Part shown: in pieces, positions 1 to 10,122 of the stretch
Position numbering within the stretch: the first letter of the stretch is position 1
How the letters are laid out: every line of letters starts with the position of its first letter
Origin: Methanohalophilus portucalensis
GTDB taxonomy: Archaea > Halobacteriota > Methanosarcinia > Methanosarcinales > Methanosarcinaceae
NCBI RefSeq assembly: GCF_002761295.1
Contig: NZ_CP017881.1
Coordinates: forward strand, 2,020,876 to 2,084,875
Direction: 5' to 3'
Length of the DNA: 64,000 bases
The notes under the pieces: model-generated
The model's database searches: none
What the model was told of the DNA's origin: nothing
Seen by the model: only the letters and a program-made list of their open reading frames with translations
Position numbers and translations under genes: made by a program

Positions 1-205
1 CCAGTTCCTTACCATCATAAAATATCCTGCCTTCAGCAGGCTTGAGAGTACCGTTAAGTAACAAAAATAAAGTGGATTTACCCGATCCGTTTTTTCCTAC
101 AAAAGCAATTCTTTTGCCCTTTCTCAATTTGATGTCCACACCTTTGACAGCACTGGTCCCGTCAGGATAGGAATATTTCAGTCCGCGTGTTTCAAGTATT
201 ACCAT
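1..205 (-). CDS. cbiO: Cobalt ECF/ABC transporter ATPase CbiO (partial, 3' end outside window)
   Basis: Only the first 68 codons lie in the window. The protein is the ATP-hydrolysing subunit that would power cobalt import through the CbiMNQ membrane proteins. A perfect Walker A motif, GKNGSGKST, is seen at residues 37-45, after a typical ABC start ([20 protein letters not shown]). The ATG at 205 overlaps the end of cbiQ by 7 bp, so the two are translationally coupled. Assignment to cobalt rests on the cbiM, cbiN and cbiQ neighbours; the ATPase alone could serve another ECF transporter. Confidence 0.9.
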   Translation of the reverse strand, partial: MVILETRGLKYSYPDGTSAVKGVDIKLRKGKRIAFVGKNGSGKSTLFLLLNGTLKPAEGRIFYDGKEL

Positions 206-990
206 AAACTAGCCTCCAGCATACCATTAGAAACGTACCATACCCCCACGATTGTAACCATGTAACCCAGACTCAATGCAACTTCTGAAAATTTCACCGG
301 TCTTTTTTCCTCAAAGATCATCATTTTCCCGTCATAACAGCGGGCATTCATTGCCACAAAAGTTTTTTCTCCCTGCTCCCAGGACCTCAAAAAAAGTGTC
401 GAACAGAGCATGGCCATGGAATTCAGGGATGTCCTCAGATCATGATAACCCAGCCTTACTGTCTGGGCATGCTTGATGCACCAGGCAACATCCAGAAACA
501 CAAAGATGTACCTGTACATCATCATTGACAGTTCAATGAAAGAATCAGGCAATCTCGTTTTTTTAAGTACCGAAAAAAGCTCCACCATGGGGGTTGTCAG
601 CGCCAGGAAGAACAGACAGCACATTCCTCCCAGGGTCCTGGAAAATACCAAGAAAGCCATTGACAGCCCACCGGTATTCACACCCAGACGATAGTCCAGC
701 ACATTGAAACCAAAAAGTTCAGGTCCACCCCCAAAAAAGAAGGCAATAATGATTACACTAAACACAACGAAAACTGCAGGTCCCATCAGGAGCTTCAGGT
801 AGAATTTCGGAGGTACTCTCCCAAAAATAAGCGTTGCCAGTGACATACAGATGGCTATAGAAAAAGGCACAAGCGGAGCTTGTGAAGATATACCCATAAG
901 AATCCCAAAACCAACAACCCCAATTTTTAGCCAGTTATTGGTATAACGCAGGGGGCTGAGCAGTGCATAATCATCAAGCATCTTGGTCAT
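199..990 (-). CDS. cbiQ: Cobalt transport membrane protein CbiQ
   Basis: Transmembrane (EcfT-type) component of the cobalt importer, 263 aa, of normal length. Several hydrophobic helices fill the first half, and the cytoplasmic part carries the conserved EcfT-type ARCYDGKM stretch that couples to the ATPase. It needs CbiM/CbiN for metal capture and CbiO for energy. It lies 95 bp downstream of cbiN. That gap holds a T-rich tract on the coding strand and a TATA-like element, so cbiQO may also be transcribed from its own promoter. Confidence 0.93.
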   Translation of the reverse strand: MTKMLDDYALLSPLRYTNNWLKIGVVGFGILMGISSQAPLVPFSIAICMSLATLIFGRVPPKFYLKLLMGPAVFVVFSVIIIAFFFGGGPELFGFNVLDYRLGVNTGGLSMAFLVFSRTLGGMCCLFFLALTTPMVELFSVLKKTRLPDSFIELSMMMYRYIFVFLDVAWCIKHAQTVRLGYHDLRTSLNSMAMLCSTLFLRSWEQGEKTFVAMNARCYDGKMMIFEEKRPVKFSEVALSLGYMVTIVGVWYVSNGMLEASLW

Positions 991-1039
991 AATGAAAATT
1001 TCCGTATGTGAATTGTAGTGCGCAAAATTGATTTTTAGG

Positions 1040-1062
1040 TATTAATATATGTCGTCAAAAAA
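1040..1062 (-). promoter_or_regulatory. TATA-like element ahead of cbiQ
   Basis: On the minus strand the cbiN-cbiQ gap reads as a T-run (CCTTTTTTTTGACG, a candidate U-tract terminator for cbiMN) followed by ACATATATTAATACC, a good archaeal TATA box about 60 bp before the cbiQ ATG. This is inferred from sequence only; read-through from cbiM would still be possible. Confidence 0.45.
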
Positions 1063-1085
1063 AAGGAAAGGAGGTAAAAGGCAAA

Positions 1086-1379
1086 TCAGTCAGAGCGACC
1101 TTTACCCTTATAGTAACCAAAGAAGTATCCTATCACAACTGCCCCAATGGCTGCCTGCAGTGCGAACAGGAGACTTTCTGTTTCCCCGCCCGGAGGCTCA
1201 AAACCCATGTTACCGACCCAGGGCTCATAACCACCTGTTACATCAGTGATCACTCCTTCGGCAGCACCGTCTGCACCCCCGAACTCGGAACCCGGGTTTG
1301 CAGCCATCCCGTAGAAGAAGGATGCCACAAAGAATATAGCGATCACCGCAAATATGATCTCACCTTTGCCGATCTTCAT
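1086..1379 (-). CDS. cbiN: Cobalt transport accessory protein CbiN
   Basis: Small membrane protein, 97 aa, with two hydrophobic helices (about residues 8-27 and 75-92) joined by an acidic, glycine-rich external loop, as in known CbiN. It is thought to help load cobalt into CbiM. Its ATG overlaps the cbiM stop by 4 bp, which is typical of coupled translation. Length and topology match the family. Confidence 0.93.
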   Translation of the reverse strand: MKIGKGEIIFAVIAIFFVASFFYGMAANPGSEFGGADGAAEGVITDVTGGYEPWVGNMGFEPPGGETESLLFALQAAIGAVVIGYFFGYYKGKGRSD

Positions 1380-2071
1380 GCAGAAATCCCCCTGATCTTG
1401 TTAACAGTTTCCTGAGAGATTACTTTCAATTCCACAAGGGCATCGCTCTTGACCTGTATAATATACTTGAATATCAATGCAGTCAAAGCACCTTCCATGA
1501 TCGCCAGTGGTACCTGAGTGGTGGCAAATATCGCCAAAAAGGCCTGAAGAGATCCCAAAAATCCGCCAGCCTGTGACGGGAACGCTAGGGCAAGCTGGGT
1601 GGACGTTACCACATAAGTAATCCAATCCGCAAAGGTGGCCGCAATGAAAACCACCACATAGAAATTGATATTGGCCTTCATACCTGCTTTATAGATCAAA
1701 TATGCAAATAGCGGACCTATAATACCCATTGAAGCCACATTTGCACCCAGAGTTGTCAATCCGCCATGGGCCAGGAAAAGAGCCTGATACAACAGTACGA
1801 TTACACCCATTACTGCTGTGACTGCCGGGCCAAACATTATGGCGGCCATTCCCGTTCCCGTGGGATGGGAGGAACTACCCGTTACAGATGGTAACTTCAG
1901 GGAGGACAGGACGAATATGAACGCCCCTGCTACTGCAAGTAAAGGCAGCAGATCACGTCTTTCAGAGACCAGTTTATTGAGGCGATACATACCAAACATT
2001 ATAACCGGAATAGAGAATACAAACCATAATTGCCACCAGGGGGAGGGCAAAAATCCTTCGAATATGTGCAT
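1376..2071 (-). CDS. cbiM: Cobalt substrate-capture membrane protein CbiM
   Basis: Substrate-binding membrane component of the energy-coupling cobalt transporter, 231 aa. It begins with the hallmark MHIFEGFLP; in this family the N-terminal Met-His segment binds the metal. Multiple transmembrane helices follow, with the conserved SSHPTGTGMAA region near residues 67-77. A good Shine-Dalgarno sequence (AGGAGTGA) stands before the ATG. It is the first gene of cbiMN and is preceded by a TATA box and an inverted repeat. A nickel-type CbiM-like protein cannot be fully excluded, but the neighbouring cobalamin genes argue for cobalt. Confidence 0.94.
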   Translation of the reverse strand: MHIFEGFLPSPWWQLWFVFSIPVIMFGMYRLNKLVSERRDLLPLLAVAGAFIFVLSSLKLPSVTGSSSHPTGTGMAAIMFGPAVTAVMGVIVLLYQALFLAHGGLTTLGANVASMGIIGPLFAYLIYKAGMKANINFYVVVFIAATFADWITYVVTSTQLALAFPSQAGGFLGSLQAFLAIFATTQVPLAIMEGALTALIFKYIIQVKSDALVELKVISQETVNKIRGISA

Positions 2072-2147
2072 ACTATATCACTCCTAATTGCAACATTTTA
2101 CAAGTAAACTTAACTAAACAACATGATAGTTGATAGATTCCATAGAG

Positions 2148-2201
2148 AATTTATTGTATAAATATCTTGTCACTTAGTAAACCAAACTTGATTACAAGAT
2201 A
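2148..2201 (-). promoter_or_regulatory. cbiM promoter with 8-bp inverted repeat (candidate operator)
   Basis: On the minus strand TTTATACAATAAA (about 2148-2163) is a plausible TATA box. Immediately upstream lies a perfect inverted repeat, TATCTTGT at 2163-2170 and ACAAGATA at 2194-2201, separated by 23 bp and abutting the TATA box. This placement suits binding by a metal-responsive or other regulator. The regulator is not identifiable here. Confidence 0.4.
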
Positions 2202-2266
2202 AAACAAATGCCTGCCAATTAGTTAATATTTTTGAACAATAAAAATAAAACAAAATTGCTGGATTC

Positions 2267-2848
2267 TTATCTGACAACCAGCAAACAGTGAAGAGCCGAT
2301 TGAGCTAGCGGAGGATTGTCAACTGTGCCCTCAATTATACTTTCCTCAGGATAACCCAGTTTTTCACAGACGTATATCCTTGCCTGCACTTCCATTTCCT
2401 CTAGAATTTCGGCAACTTCCACTGACCCGAAAGTCTCGGCAGGAAGCAGGAGGACATTCTTCCCCAGTTTAATTTCGGTAACAAAAGCCTCTCTTGCAGG
2501 ACGGGGATCCCTGCCATGAGCAGTAATCACCGCCAACCCGTTCATAGTCGTTTTCGTCCTGGCACAGGCAACATGCATCGAGGATATACCCGGAATTATA
2601 CTGTCCCCTTCTCCGGCAAACTTGCCCAGGCCAGAAAACATGGGATCTCCGGTGGAAAGCACTACAGCATCTTCGCCCAGCAGGTGCAGGTTCTTATAAT
2701 CCTTTATTTTCATTGACTCTCCCTTTATATAGGGACCGGCGAGCTCAAGAGATCGCGGAGAACCATACACCTCACCCGCATTTTCGATTGTCTCGATAGC
2801 CTGCTCTGTGAGCATTCCAGGCCCCACTCCTACACCCACAACTATCAT
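2267..2848 (-). CDS. cbiE: Cobalt-precorrin-7 (C5)-methyltransferase CbiE
   Basis: SAM-dependent methylase of the anaerobic cobalamin pathway, 193 aa, transferring a methyl group to C5 of the corrin ring. The tetrapyrrole-methylase motifs are visible: GVGVGPG near the N-terminus and STGDPMF at 65-71. No CbiT (C15 methylase/decarboxylase) fusion is present, so CbiT must be separate. It overlaps the end of cbiD by 4 bp, so the two are translated together. Corrinoid supply matters here because several corrinoid enzymes are encoded in this window. Confidence 0.93.
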   Translation of the reverse strand: MIVVGVGVGPGMLTEQAIETIENAGEVYGSPRSLELAGPYIKGESMKIKDYKNLHLLGEDAVVLSTGDPMFSGLGKFAGEGDSIIPGISSMHVACARTKTTMNGLAVITAHGRDPRPAREAFVTEIKLGKNVLLLPAETFGSVEVAEILEEMEVQARIYVCEKLGYPEESIIEGTVDNPPLAQSALHCLLVVR

Positions 2849-3870
2849 TTCTTTTCCCCGCTATCCATAAGCACAGTACCGTCACGCTCAACGATCACAA
2901 CACGGGCACCCTTTGCCTTTTCCACGGTTTTTTCAAAAGCCCTGCTCAGGTGCTGCCCTTCAGGTTCCATTTCCACCATTTCGGCAACCGTAGCAAAACC
3001 CGTACCCTCAAGTACATCCGGGTCACCCCATTTGATGATAAGCCCGGGCAGGCCACAGATTATGACATCGCCTGTGGCAGCCTCGAGTGCCTCTGAGATA
3101 CGGCTGCCTGCAAGTACAACCGTGTAATCGGGAAACAGCATTGTAGAATAACGAATACCTATACGGCCGGTGGTAAGGACAACTTTATCGGAACAACGAA
3201 TCAGGTCTCCTTTCATTTCCCCGAGATGGTCATTCCAGGGTTCTACAAACCCCGTGGTACCCAGAATAGAAATGCCTTCCTCCACACCGATAGTGGAATT
3301 AAGGGTCTGTCGTGCTATTTCTTCCCCTCTGGGGAGGGATATTTCCACTTCCGCACCCTTAAGACCCAGTTGTTCAACAGCTTCAAAAACGGCCATCTTA
3401 ATCTGTTGCAGGGGTTTGGGATTGATTGCAGGATGACCTTTTTTAGCCTGCAGGCCTCCGCGTGTCACTGTGCCTATACCCTCACCGGCATTAATTATAA
3501 TTGAATCTGCTTCACGGGCATCCCCTACAAACTCAAGCCCCCGGGTAATATCGGACTCGTGGTCATTATTGACCTTGGTCACCATCGCATAGCCAGTGTC
3601 CGTTTCCTTCACATCAATATAGGCACGCAGGCCCACAGGAGTTGGTATTGAAACAGTCCTAACCTTCTCTTGCAGGGAAAGCACAGCCGCTTTGGCAGCT
3701 GCAGCCGCGGTTGTCCCGGTGGTATAACCTCTCTTGAGAACTGAACCATCACTTAAAACTACGAGCCTTCCGTTCTTTATACCCTCCACGAGTTCCTCAC
3801 GTGGCATGGCTGCCTTGTCAAGCCACTCTTCGGGAATTTTGGATTTATTCACAGGATCGATCATTGTCAT
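2845..3870 (-). CDS. cbiD: Cobalt-precorrin-5B (C1)-methyltransferase CbiD
   Basis: Methylates C1 of the corrin ring in anaerobic B12 synthesis, 341 aa. The diagnostic glycine/alanine-rich stretch [16 protein letters not shown] is at residues 47-62, and GTTGFVEPW lies further on, as in CbiD. The ORF is full length and directly precedes cbiE with a 4-bp overlap. The start may be the first Met or Met3. mutL ends 31 bp upstream on the same strand. Confidence 0.95.
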   Translation of the reverse strand: MTMIDPVNKSKIPEEWLDKAAMPREELVEGIKNGRLVVLSDGSVLKRGYTTGTTAAAAAKAAVLSLQEKVRTVSIPTPVGLRAYIDVKETDTGYAMVTKVNNDHESDITRGLEFVGDAREADSIIINAGEGIGTVTRGGLQAKKGHPAINPKPLQQIKMAVFEAVEQLGLKGAEVEISLPRGEEIARQTLNSTIGVEEGISILGTTGFVEPWNDHLGEMKGDLIRCSDKVVLTTGRIGIRYSTMLFPDYTVVLAGSRISEALEAATGDVIICGLPGLIIKWGDPDVLEGTGFATVAEMVEMEPEGQHLSRAFEKTVEKAKGARVVIVERDGTVLMDSGEKK

Positions 3871-3901
3871 TTACTCCATCTGAAAAGTTATAAAATTAGC
3901 G

Positions 3902-5701
3902 TCATACACCCGTGCGCTTGAACAGCTTATCCAGTTCTGCTTTGCCCAGGGTTATCATTGTGGGTCTGCCATGGGGACATGTATAGGGATTCTCGGTCTT
4001 TTCAAGCTGGTCCAGCAAATTTTGCATCTGTTCCATATTACAGGACGCCCCTGCCTTAATGGCACTCCTGCAGGCCATTGTCTTGCATAACATGTCTTCC
4101 ATACCCTTCTTCTCCTTTACCCTGCCCTGGGCAAAGAGATCGGCCAGTAGGTCGTACACAACCGAAGGGTCCTCTATCTTTCCCATCACGGTGGGAACGG
4201 TGGTTATCACATAGGTCTGCGTACCAAATTCTGACAGGGAAAATCCTAAGTTTTCCAGATAGGGTATGTACTCTTCCAGTAACACTTTTTCCCTGGTGGT
4301 CAGATCAACTGTCACAGGAGAGATCAGTTCCTGCCAGTCGTGTTTTACTTTCCTGGATATCTGTTCATACATTATCCGTTCATGTGCAGCATGCTGGTCT
4401 ATAAGCAAAATTCCCTCATCGGTCTCAGCCACTATATATAGGTCATTGACCTGCCCCAGGATACGTGCATCTGACACACCCGATCCCACCCTTTCAGGTT
4501 GAGCTTTTTCTTCTGCCATAGCCCTTTCTGAGCTTTTGAGCCGGCGCTGGGTATCTCTGGGAGGGGCAGTGTAATTCGAGGTATTTTCCCGGATAACAGG
4601 AGATTCAGAAGATACAGGTTCCTTTGAAGTTGGTTTCTCAGGAGATGCCAGGGATGACTGCATGGTCATTGTACGGGACGGTTTTACCTCGGGTACCAGT
4701 TTCTCCTGTTTGAGGGCCTGCTCAACAGCCGCCGTGATACCATCCATAATTTCATTTTCCCTGCTCAGCCTGACATAACGTTTTGCCGGATGGACATTGA
4801 CATCCACCTCCTCCAGATTGATCTTCACATTAAGTACTGCGGCAGGATAGCGACCTTTGGCCAGCATGGTGTAATATCCCAGCCTCACGGCATTACTGAT
4901 AGCAGGGGACGATATATTCCTTCCATTAATGAAAAAATAATTCATTTCCCGATTGCTGCGGTAATATCCCGGTTTTGAGATATAGCCCCAAAGGGATAAC
5001 AGGCCATCCTCGTATTCCAGGGGTATCAACTGTCTTGCAACATCTGCTCCCAGCACCTGTACCATCCTGTCGAATAGTTCACCTTTGCCGCAACGCAGCA
5101 CCACCTTTCCCTCATTTAACAAAGTAAAGGCAACCCCTGGGTTACCAAGTGCCTGACGGGTTACGGTATCAGTTATATGGGAAAGTTCGGTCCTTTTGCT
5201 CTTGAGATACTTACGCCTGGCAGGTGTATTATAGAATAGATCCCGTACCTCTACACGTGTACCCACCGAAGATCCGGTCTCTGTTGCCTCCCCAACCAGA
5301 CCTCCTTCCACTCCGATTTTTACAGCCGAAAGGCAATCCGCGGTTCTGCTGATAAGTTCTACTCTGGAAACAGCCGCAATCGAGGAGAGTGCCTCCCCCC
5401 TGAAGCCCAGGGTAATTATCCTGTGGAGGTCATCCTTGCTTTCAATCTTGCTTGTGGAATGCTTGGTAAAGGCCAGCGGAACTTCATCCCGGCCTATTCC
5501 GCTGCCGTCATCTATCACAGTGATATTCTTTGATCCAGCCCCCTCTATTTCCACTCGAATATCCGATGCTCCTGAATCCAGAGAGTTATCTATCAACTCC
5601 TTGACAACAGAAGCAGGTCTTTCTATGACCTCTCCTGCAGCAATCTGGTTGATTGTGGCCTCATCAAGTAAATGGATATGCTCCGGCTTTTCCATAATCA
5701 A
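3902..5701 (-). CDS. mutL: DNA mismatch repair protein MutL
   Basis: MutL homolog, 599 aa. The N-terminal GHKL ATPase shows the E-N box around residues 24-45 ([19 protein letters not shown]), DDGSGIG at 64-70 and TLGFRGEAL at 97-105. A proline/serine-rich linker spans about 335-405. The C-terminal dimerisation/endonuclease domain carries [12 protein letters not shown] at 435-446 and CPHGRP at 575-580, the metal-dependent nicking motifs of endonuclease-type MutL. mutS overlaps it by 4 bp. MutS/MutL in mesophilic methanogens are considered bacterial acquisitions. Confidence 0.97.
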   Translation of the reverse strand: MIMEKPEHIHLLDEATINQIAAGEVIERPASVVKELIDNSLDSGASDIRVEIEGAGSKNITVIDDGSGIGRDEVPLAFTKHSTSKIESKDDLHRIITLGFRGEALSSIAAVSRVELISRTADCLSAVKIGVEGGLVGEATETGSSVGTRVEVRDLFYNTPARRKYLKSKRTELSHITDTVTRQALGNPGVAFTLLNEGKVVLRCGKGELFDRMVQVLGADVARQLIPLEYEDGLLSLWGYISKPGYYRSNREMNYFFINGRNISSPAISNAVRLGYYTMLAKGRYPAAVLNVKINLEEVDVNVHPAKRYVRLSRENEIMDGITAAVEQALKQEKLVPEVKPSRTMTMQSSLASPEKPTSKEPVSSESPVIRENTSNYTAPPRDTQRRLKSSERAMAEEKAQPERVGSGVSDARILGQVNDLYIVAETDEGILLIDQHAAHERIMYEQISRKVKHDWQELISPVTVDLTTREKVLLEEYIPYLENLGFSLSEFGTQTYVITTVPTVMGKIEDPSVVYDLLADLFAQGRVKEKKGMEDMLCKTMACRSAIKAGASCNMEQMQNLLDQLEKTENPYTCPHGRPTMITLGKAELDKLFKRTGV

Positions 5702-8361
5702 CTCTCCTTCAGTTTTTTCTGTATATCATGCAGCCTGTTCAGGGCTTCCAGGGGGGTGAGGTTATTGATATCCAGGTCCCTTATTTCCTCTGCAACCGGA
5801 TCAAAATCCTTCTCACCGTTATTTTCCGGATCTACCAGCAAAAGCTGGGTATATTTGGCACCACTCTTGCGTTTTCTGGAACCTTCACTTTCCCTGCTGA
5901 TCACACTCTCACTTTCAATATCTTCCAGAATTGACTGCGCCCTTTTGGTTACCTTATGGGGAACACCGGCAAGCCTGGCTACATGAATACCATAACTTTT
6001 GTCAGTGGCACCGGGCACGATCTTGCGCAGGAAGACAAGATCGTCTCCGTCCTCCTTGACCGCTATATGATAATTCTTAACCCTCTTGAGCGATTCAGCG
6101 ATCTCTGTCAGCTGGTGATAATGGGTCGCAAAAAGGGAGCGGACACCCTGGCGGCCCTTGTTATGGATATACTCCACAACCGCCTTGGCTATACTGTATC
6201 CGTCATAGGTACTGGTCCCCCTGCCGATCTCATCCAGCAGCACCAGGCTTTTCGGAGTGGAATTATTCAGGATATTGGCAAGTTCCACCATTTCCACCAT
6301 GAAGGTACTCTGTCCGCTTGCCAGGTCATCAAAAGCCCCCACACGGGTGAATATCCTGTCCACGATACCCACCGATGCATGGGTAGCAGGTACAAAGGAT
6401 CCCGCCTGGGCCATTATGACAATCAGGGCAACCTGTCTCATGTAGGTGGATTTACCCGCCATATTGGGGCCCGTTATAAGGAGGAACTGCTCATCAGAAC
6501 AATCCATTTCCACATCATTGGGCACAAATCCTCCCTCAACTGAGTTTTCCACAACAGGATGCCTGCCTTCCCGTATCAGTATCCTGCAGTCATCGGTAAT
6601 GGAAGGACGCACATAATTATTGTTCACCGCAACCTCTGCCAGAGAGGCCAAAACGTCCAGCTCTCCAAGCAAGACTGCCATCTCCTGCAACTGTTTCGAA
6701 TGACTTGCTACCACCGAAATTACTTCATTGAATAGTTCATATTCCAATGCCACCCTTTTCTCATCAGCAGACAGGATTTTGCCTTCCCAGTCCTTAAGCT
6801 GGGGGGTGTAAAATCGCTCGGCATTGGTCATGGTCTGTTTGCGGATGTAATCATCAGGCACCTGGGAAATATTGGGCTTGGTAACCTCCAGATAATAACC
6901 TATCACCTTGTTGTAGCCTACTTTAAGGGATTTGATCCCGGTCCTGTCCCTCTCCTTCTGCTGGAATGAGGCAATCCAGGATTTGGCATTACTGGAAATT
7001 TCCTTCAGTTCATCCAGTTCCTCACTGTAGCCGGGTTTGATCAGCCCGCCTTCCCGTACAGAAAGAGGTGGCTCTTCCACGATAGCCCGCTCGATCAGAT
7101 TAGTGAGAGTATCGATTTCCCTGAAATCTTCCATTCCCTGCACTATCCGGGCAAGCATTGCCTTATGTTCCCCTTCCAAGGTTTCCAGGAGAGAGGGCAC
7201 CGACTGCAGGGATTTTTTGAGAGCAACAAGGTCTCTGGCATTGGAATTACCATAAACCACCCTGCCCACAAGTCTCTCCACATCCTTTACATAGGAGAGA
7301 TGGGAGCGCACATCAAATCTCAACAGGGTGTTATCAGACAATTCTTCCACGGCATCCAGCCGTTTATTTATATGGAAGACATCAAGGAGGGGTTTGAGGA
7401 TCCATTTTTGAAGCAGACGGCTGCCCATAGGTGTTTTGGTATCATCCAGTACCTGGAGAATCGTAGTATCCTTTCCCTCTCCCCGCACATTTCTCACAAC
7501 TTCCAGATTACGCAGTGTAATGGAATCCAGTATCATGAATTCGGATGATGAATAGGTATGGAGGGATTGGACATGATTTAATTCACGCATCTGGGTTTCC
7601 AGGGCATATTCCAGGGCACAGCTGGCCGCCATTTTTGCAAAGGCAAGCCCGGCACAACCCATGCCTTCCAGGGTGGAGACACCCAGATGTTCACATAGAT
7701 GCCTGTCCGCAGATTCCGGGTCTGTGGAAGCAGCATCAAATTCATTGGTGGAAAGCTTCAACTCTGCCAACCTGCTTTGTAATTCCTCATTTTCACTTAA
7801 CTGGGGAAGGATAATACATTCGGCAGGTCGCATTCGTGCCACCTCTCCCGCAATTCCGTCAAAAGGAGGTTGATCGTTGATCTGGGTAGTCAGGAATTCT
7901 CCTGTGGATACATCCAAAAAGGCCACACCAAAATCCTGACCCCTGCCGGCAATTGCCATCAGGTAATTGTTCGAGGGATCAGAAAGCATGGAAGGATCGA
8001 TAACAGTACCGGGGGTTACCACCCTTACCACTCCCCGTTTGACAACTCCTTTAGCCTTTTTGGGATCTTCCAGCTGCTCACATACTGCTACCTTGTAGCC
8101 TTTCCTGACCAGTCTGGGAAGATAATTATCCACCGCATGATAGGGAATTCCTGCCAGGGGCATTTTTTCCCCCTCTTTTCCCTTCCCGCGGGTGGTGAGA
8201 GTTATGTCAAGTTCCTGTGCGATGGTCTTTGCATCTTCCCCGAAGGATTCATAGAAATCCCCCATACGGAAAAATATCAGCGAATCGGGATGTTGCTCCT
8301 TGGCAGCATAATACTGTTGCATCGCAGGTGTAATCTTGCTCATTGGTAATCTATCCGGCAA
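5698..8361 (-). CDS. mutS: DNA mismatch repair protein MutS
   Basis: MutS1-type mismatch recognition ATPase, 887 aa from the first ATG. The mismatch-binding Phe-x-Glu (FYESF) lies in the N-terminal domain, Walker [10 protein letters not shown] around residues 625-635, then Walker B ([12 protein letters not shown]) and the helix-turn-helix dimerisation segment. [12 protein letters not shown] six residues downstream is the more usual MutS beginning, so the real start is probably 8343. It couples to mutL by a 4-bp overlap and follows the ABC permease by about 20-40 bp, so all four genes may share one transcript. Confidence 0.97.
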   Translation of the reverse strand: MPDRLPMSKITPAMQQYYAAKEQHPDSLIFFRMGDFYESFGEDAKTIAQELDITLTTRGKGKEGEKMPLAGIPYHAVDNYLPRLVRKGYKVAVCEQLEDPKKAKGVVKRGVVRVVTPGTVIDPSMLSDPSNNYLMAIAGRGQDFGVAFLDVSTGEFLTTQINDQPPFDGIAGEVARMRPAECIILPQLSENEELQSRLAELKLSTNEFDAASTDPESADRHLCEHLGVSTLEGMGCAGLAFAKMAASCALEYALETQMRELNHVQSLHTYSSSEFMILDSITLRNLEVVRNVRGEGKDTTILQVLDDTKTPMGSRLLQKWILKPLLDVFHINKRLDAVEELSDNTLLRFDVRSHLSYVKDVERLVGRVVYGNSNARDLVALKKSLQSVPSLLETLEGEHKAMLARIVQGMEDFREIDTLTNLIERAIVEEPPLSVREGGLIKPGYSEELDELKEISSNAKSWIASFQQKERDRTGIKSLKVGYNKVIGYYLEVTKPNISQVPDDYIRKQTMTNAERFYTPQLKDWEGKILSADEKRVALEYELFNEVISVVASHSKQLQEMAVLLGELDVLASLAEVAVNNNYVRPSITDDCRILIREGRHPVVENSVEGGFVPNDVEMDCSDEQFLLITGPNMAGKSTYMRQVALIVIMAQAGSFVPATHASVGIVDRIFTRVGAFDDLASGQSTFMVEMVELANILNNSTPKSLVLLDEIGRGTSTYDGYSIAKAVVEYIHNKGRQGVRSLFATHYHQLTEIAESLKRVKNYHIAVKEDGDDLVFLRKIVPGATDKSYGIHVARLAGVPHKVTKRAQSILEDIESESVISRESEGSRKRKSGAKYTQLLLVDPENNGEKDFDPVAEEIRDLDINNLTPLEALNRLHDIQKKLKES

Positions 8362-8380
8362 ACGTGTAATTCTTGGTCTA

Positions 8381-9166
8381 TCACACTATAAGCCTCTTTT
8401 TCATAAGGTTTATTGACAGCAGGAAAACCAGCAGGGTTGCCCCAAGCATCCAGGCAATGTTCAGTAGCAGGGAAGCCTCTATAATTCCACCCATCAGTGA
8501 CCTGACAACGATCACTATATGTGCCAGGGGCAGGATTGCCAGGGCTATGTACTGTACAGTTTCCGGTAGCAGGGATAGCGGGAAAAAGGTACCGCTGAAC
8601 AGGAACATGGGGGTTATCAGCAGGATGGAAGGGTAGGTCAGGGAATTGATATTGGGAGTGATTGCCGTAAAACACATGGCAATACAGGAAAACATCAATC
8701 CTGCCAGAAAGGCAAAGGGGATTACCAGCAGGGAATGCGGATAGACAGCCAGGCCAAAAATTGACAGGATCGGCAGGATAATACTGGCATTGATCACACC
8801 CCGCGTCGCTCCCCATAGTAATTCTCCTGCTATGACTTCATCTATGTTCAGGGGAGTTGCAATAATGGCATCAAAGGTTTTCTGGTAATACATTCGCACA
8901 TAGGAGCCGAAGGTACATTCATAAAAACCGGCAAACATCATTGAAACCGATATCAGAGCAGGGGCAATGAACTTTGTATAGGGTACACCTTCGATTTCAT
9001 TGATGTAGTTACCCAATCCAAATCCCAGGGCAAACAGGTACAGGATAGGTTCCACCAGGGGTGGGAGGAAGTTCACCGTCAAAGTGGTCATGAACACATC
9101 CCGGTTGCGCATCCAGACTTTCAGGACACGCGGGGTAATATCCGGCAGGGCAAAATACGACATCAT
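8381..9166 (-). CDS. ABC-2 type transporter permease
   Basis: Membrane permease of an ABC exporter, 261 aa, with about six hydrophobic helices and the ABC-2/NodJ-like arrangement ([21 protein letters not shown] near 29-49, [17 protein letters not shown] near 75-91). The substrate cannot be told from sequence; relatives export drugs, polysaccharides or lipids. Its start overlaps the ATPase stop by 4 bp. It precedes mutS closely, but no functional tie to repair is evident. Confidence 0.9.
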   Translation of the reverse strand: MMSYFALPDITPRVLKVWMRNRDVFMTTLTVNFLPPLVEPILYLFALGFGLGNYINEIEGVPYTKFIAPALISVSMMFAGFYECTFGSYVRMYYQKTFDAIIATPLNIDEVIAGELLWGATRGVINASIILPILSIFGLAVYPHSLLVIPFAFLAGLMFSCIAMCFTAITPNINSLTYPSILLITPMFLFSGTFFPLSLLPETVQYIALAILPLAHIVIVVRSLMGGIIEASLLLNIAWMLGATLLVFLLSINLMKKRLIV

Positions 9167-10071
9167 TCCCGCAACTTCCTCCCTGTAAGTTTAAGGAACA
9201 CGTCCTCCAGTGTTGCAGCCCTTGCGGTAATCTTACCCAGCCTGCATTCACTAAAAAGATGTTCAGTAATGTCATGAGGGTCATTGGTATAAATCTGGAC
9301 CATATCCCCTGCCTGTTCATACCTTGCCTTGCTGTTTTCAAGACAGGCTATTACTTCAGGGGTATTTTCAGCTTCTACTATATCCGTACCGATATACTCC
9401 TTTATTATCGATGACGGGCTACCTTCCACAAGAATATTGCCATAATCCATTATAACCAGCCTGTCACACAGCTGGGCGGCCTCTTCCAGGTAATGGGTGG
9501 TCATTACAATGGTAACTCCCTCTTTTTTGAGACTGCGCAGTTTATCCCACATTACATGCCTGGACTGTGGATCCAGGCCCACTGTGGGTTCATCCAGGAT
9601 CAGTAACCGGGGTTCATTCACAAGCGCCCTGGCAAGAATAAGGCGCCGTTTCATACCACCGGAAAGAAGATCGGTCATTGTATCCTTCTTTTCATTGAGC
9701 TGCACAAAATCCAGTAATTCATTAATCCTTTTTTCGGCTTTTCTTTTGGGGATATCAAAGTAACGTGAATATACATAGAGATTCTTGTAAACGGAAAAAT
9801 CGATATCGAGATTGTTTTCCTGAGGTACAACTCCCATTAAGTTTTTAATTTTGCGCTGGTCACGTGTTACATCCATATCGAAGACTTTGAGACTGCCTCC
9901 GCTGGGAGGAGATACACATTGTATAATCCGCATTGCAGTAGTCTTGCCGGCTCCGTTGGGTCCCAGAAAACCGAACAGCTCACCTTTATTTACCTCAAAA
10001 CTGACATCATCAACAGCCACAAAAGTTCCAAAATTCTTGTGTAAATTTTTCGCAACGATTACAGGTTCAAT
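9163..10071 (-). CDS. ABC-2 type transporter ATPase, probable AUU start
   Basis: ATPase partner of the downstream permease. Walker A GPNGAGKTT, signature LSGGMKRRL and Walker B LLILDEPTVGLD are intact, and a DrrA-type C-terminal extension follows. The first conventional start is a GTG at 10020, but homologous sequence continues 17 codons upstream (EPVIVAKNLHKNFGTF, the normal first beta-strand and A-loop of ABC ATPases) until an in-frame TGA at 10080-10078. The only start-like codon in that stretch is ATT at 10071-10069, with the Shine-Dalgarno GGTGAT placed 5 nt before it. I therefore annotate from the ATT. A one-base frameshift after an upstream ATG (MDDVVMA) is the alternative. Confidence 0.85.
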   Translation of the reverse strand: MEPVIVAKNLHKNFGTFVAVDDVSFEVNKGELFGFLGPNGAGKTTAMRIIQCVSPPSGGSLKVFDMDVTRDQRKIKNLMGVVPQENNLDIDFSVYKNLYVYSRYFDIPKRKAEKRINELLDFVQLNEKKDTMTDLLSGGMKRRLILARALVNEPRLLILDEPTVGLDPQSRHVMWDKLRSLKKEGVTIVMTTHYLEEAAQLCDRLVIMDYGNILVEGSPSSIIKEYIGTDIVEAENTPEVIACLENSKARYEQAGDMVQIYTNDPHDITEHLFSECRLGKITARAATLEDVFLKLTGRKLRE

Positions 10072-10122
10072 AGGCCATCACCACATCATCCATTATCAAC
10101 TGAAATAGGGTTTATTAATATT

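Noticed and set aside
2072..2266. Cobalamin riboswitch upstream of cbiM
   Set aside because: No B12-box-like sequence; the gap is AT-rich with a TATA box and inverted repeat, and B12 riboswitches are not typical of archaea.
5956..6543. A 195-codon open frame on the plus strand inside mutS
   Set aside because: It is antisense to the conserved MutS ATPase domain and has no homology or ribosome-binding site.
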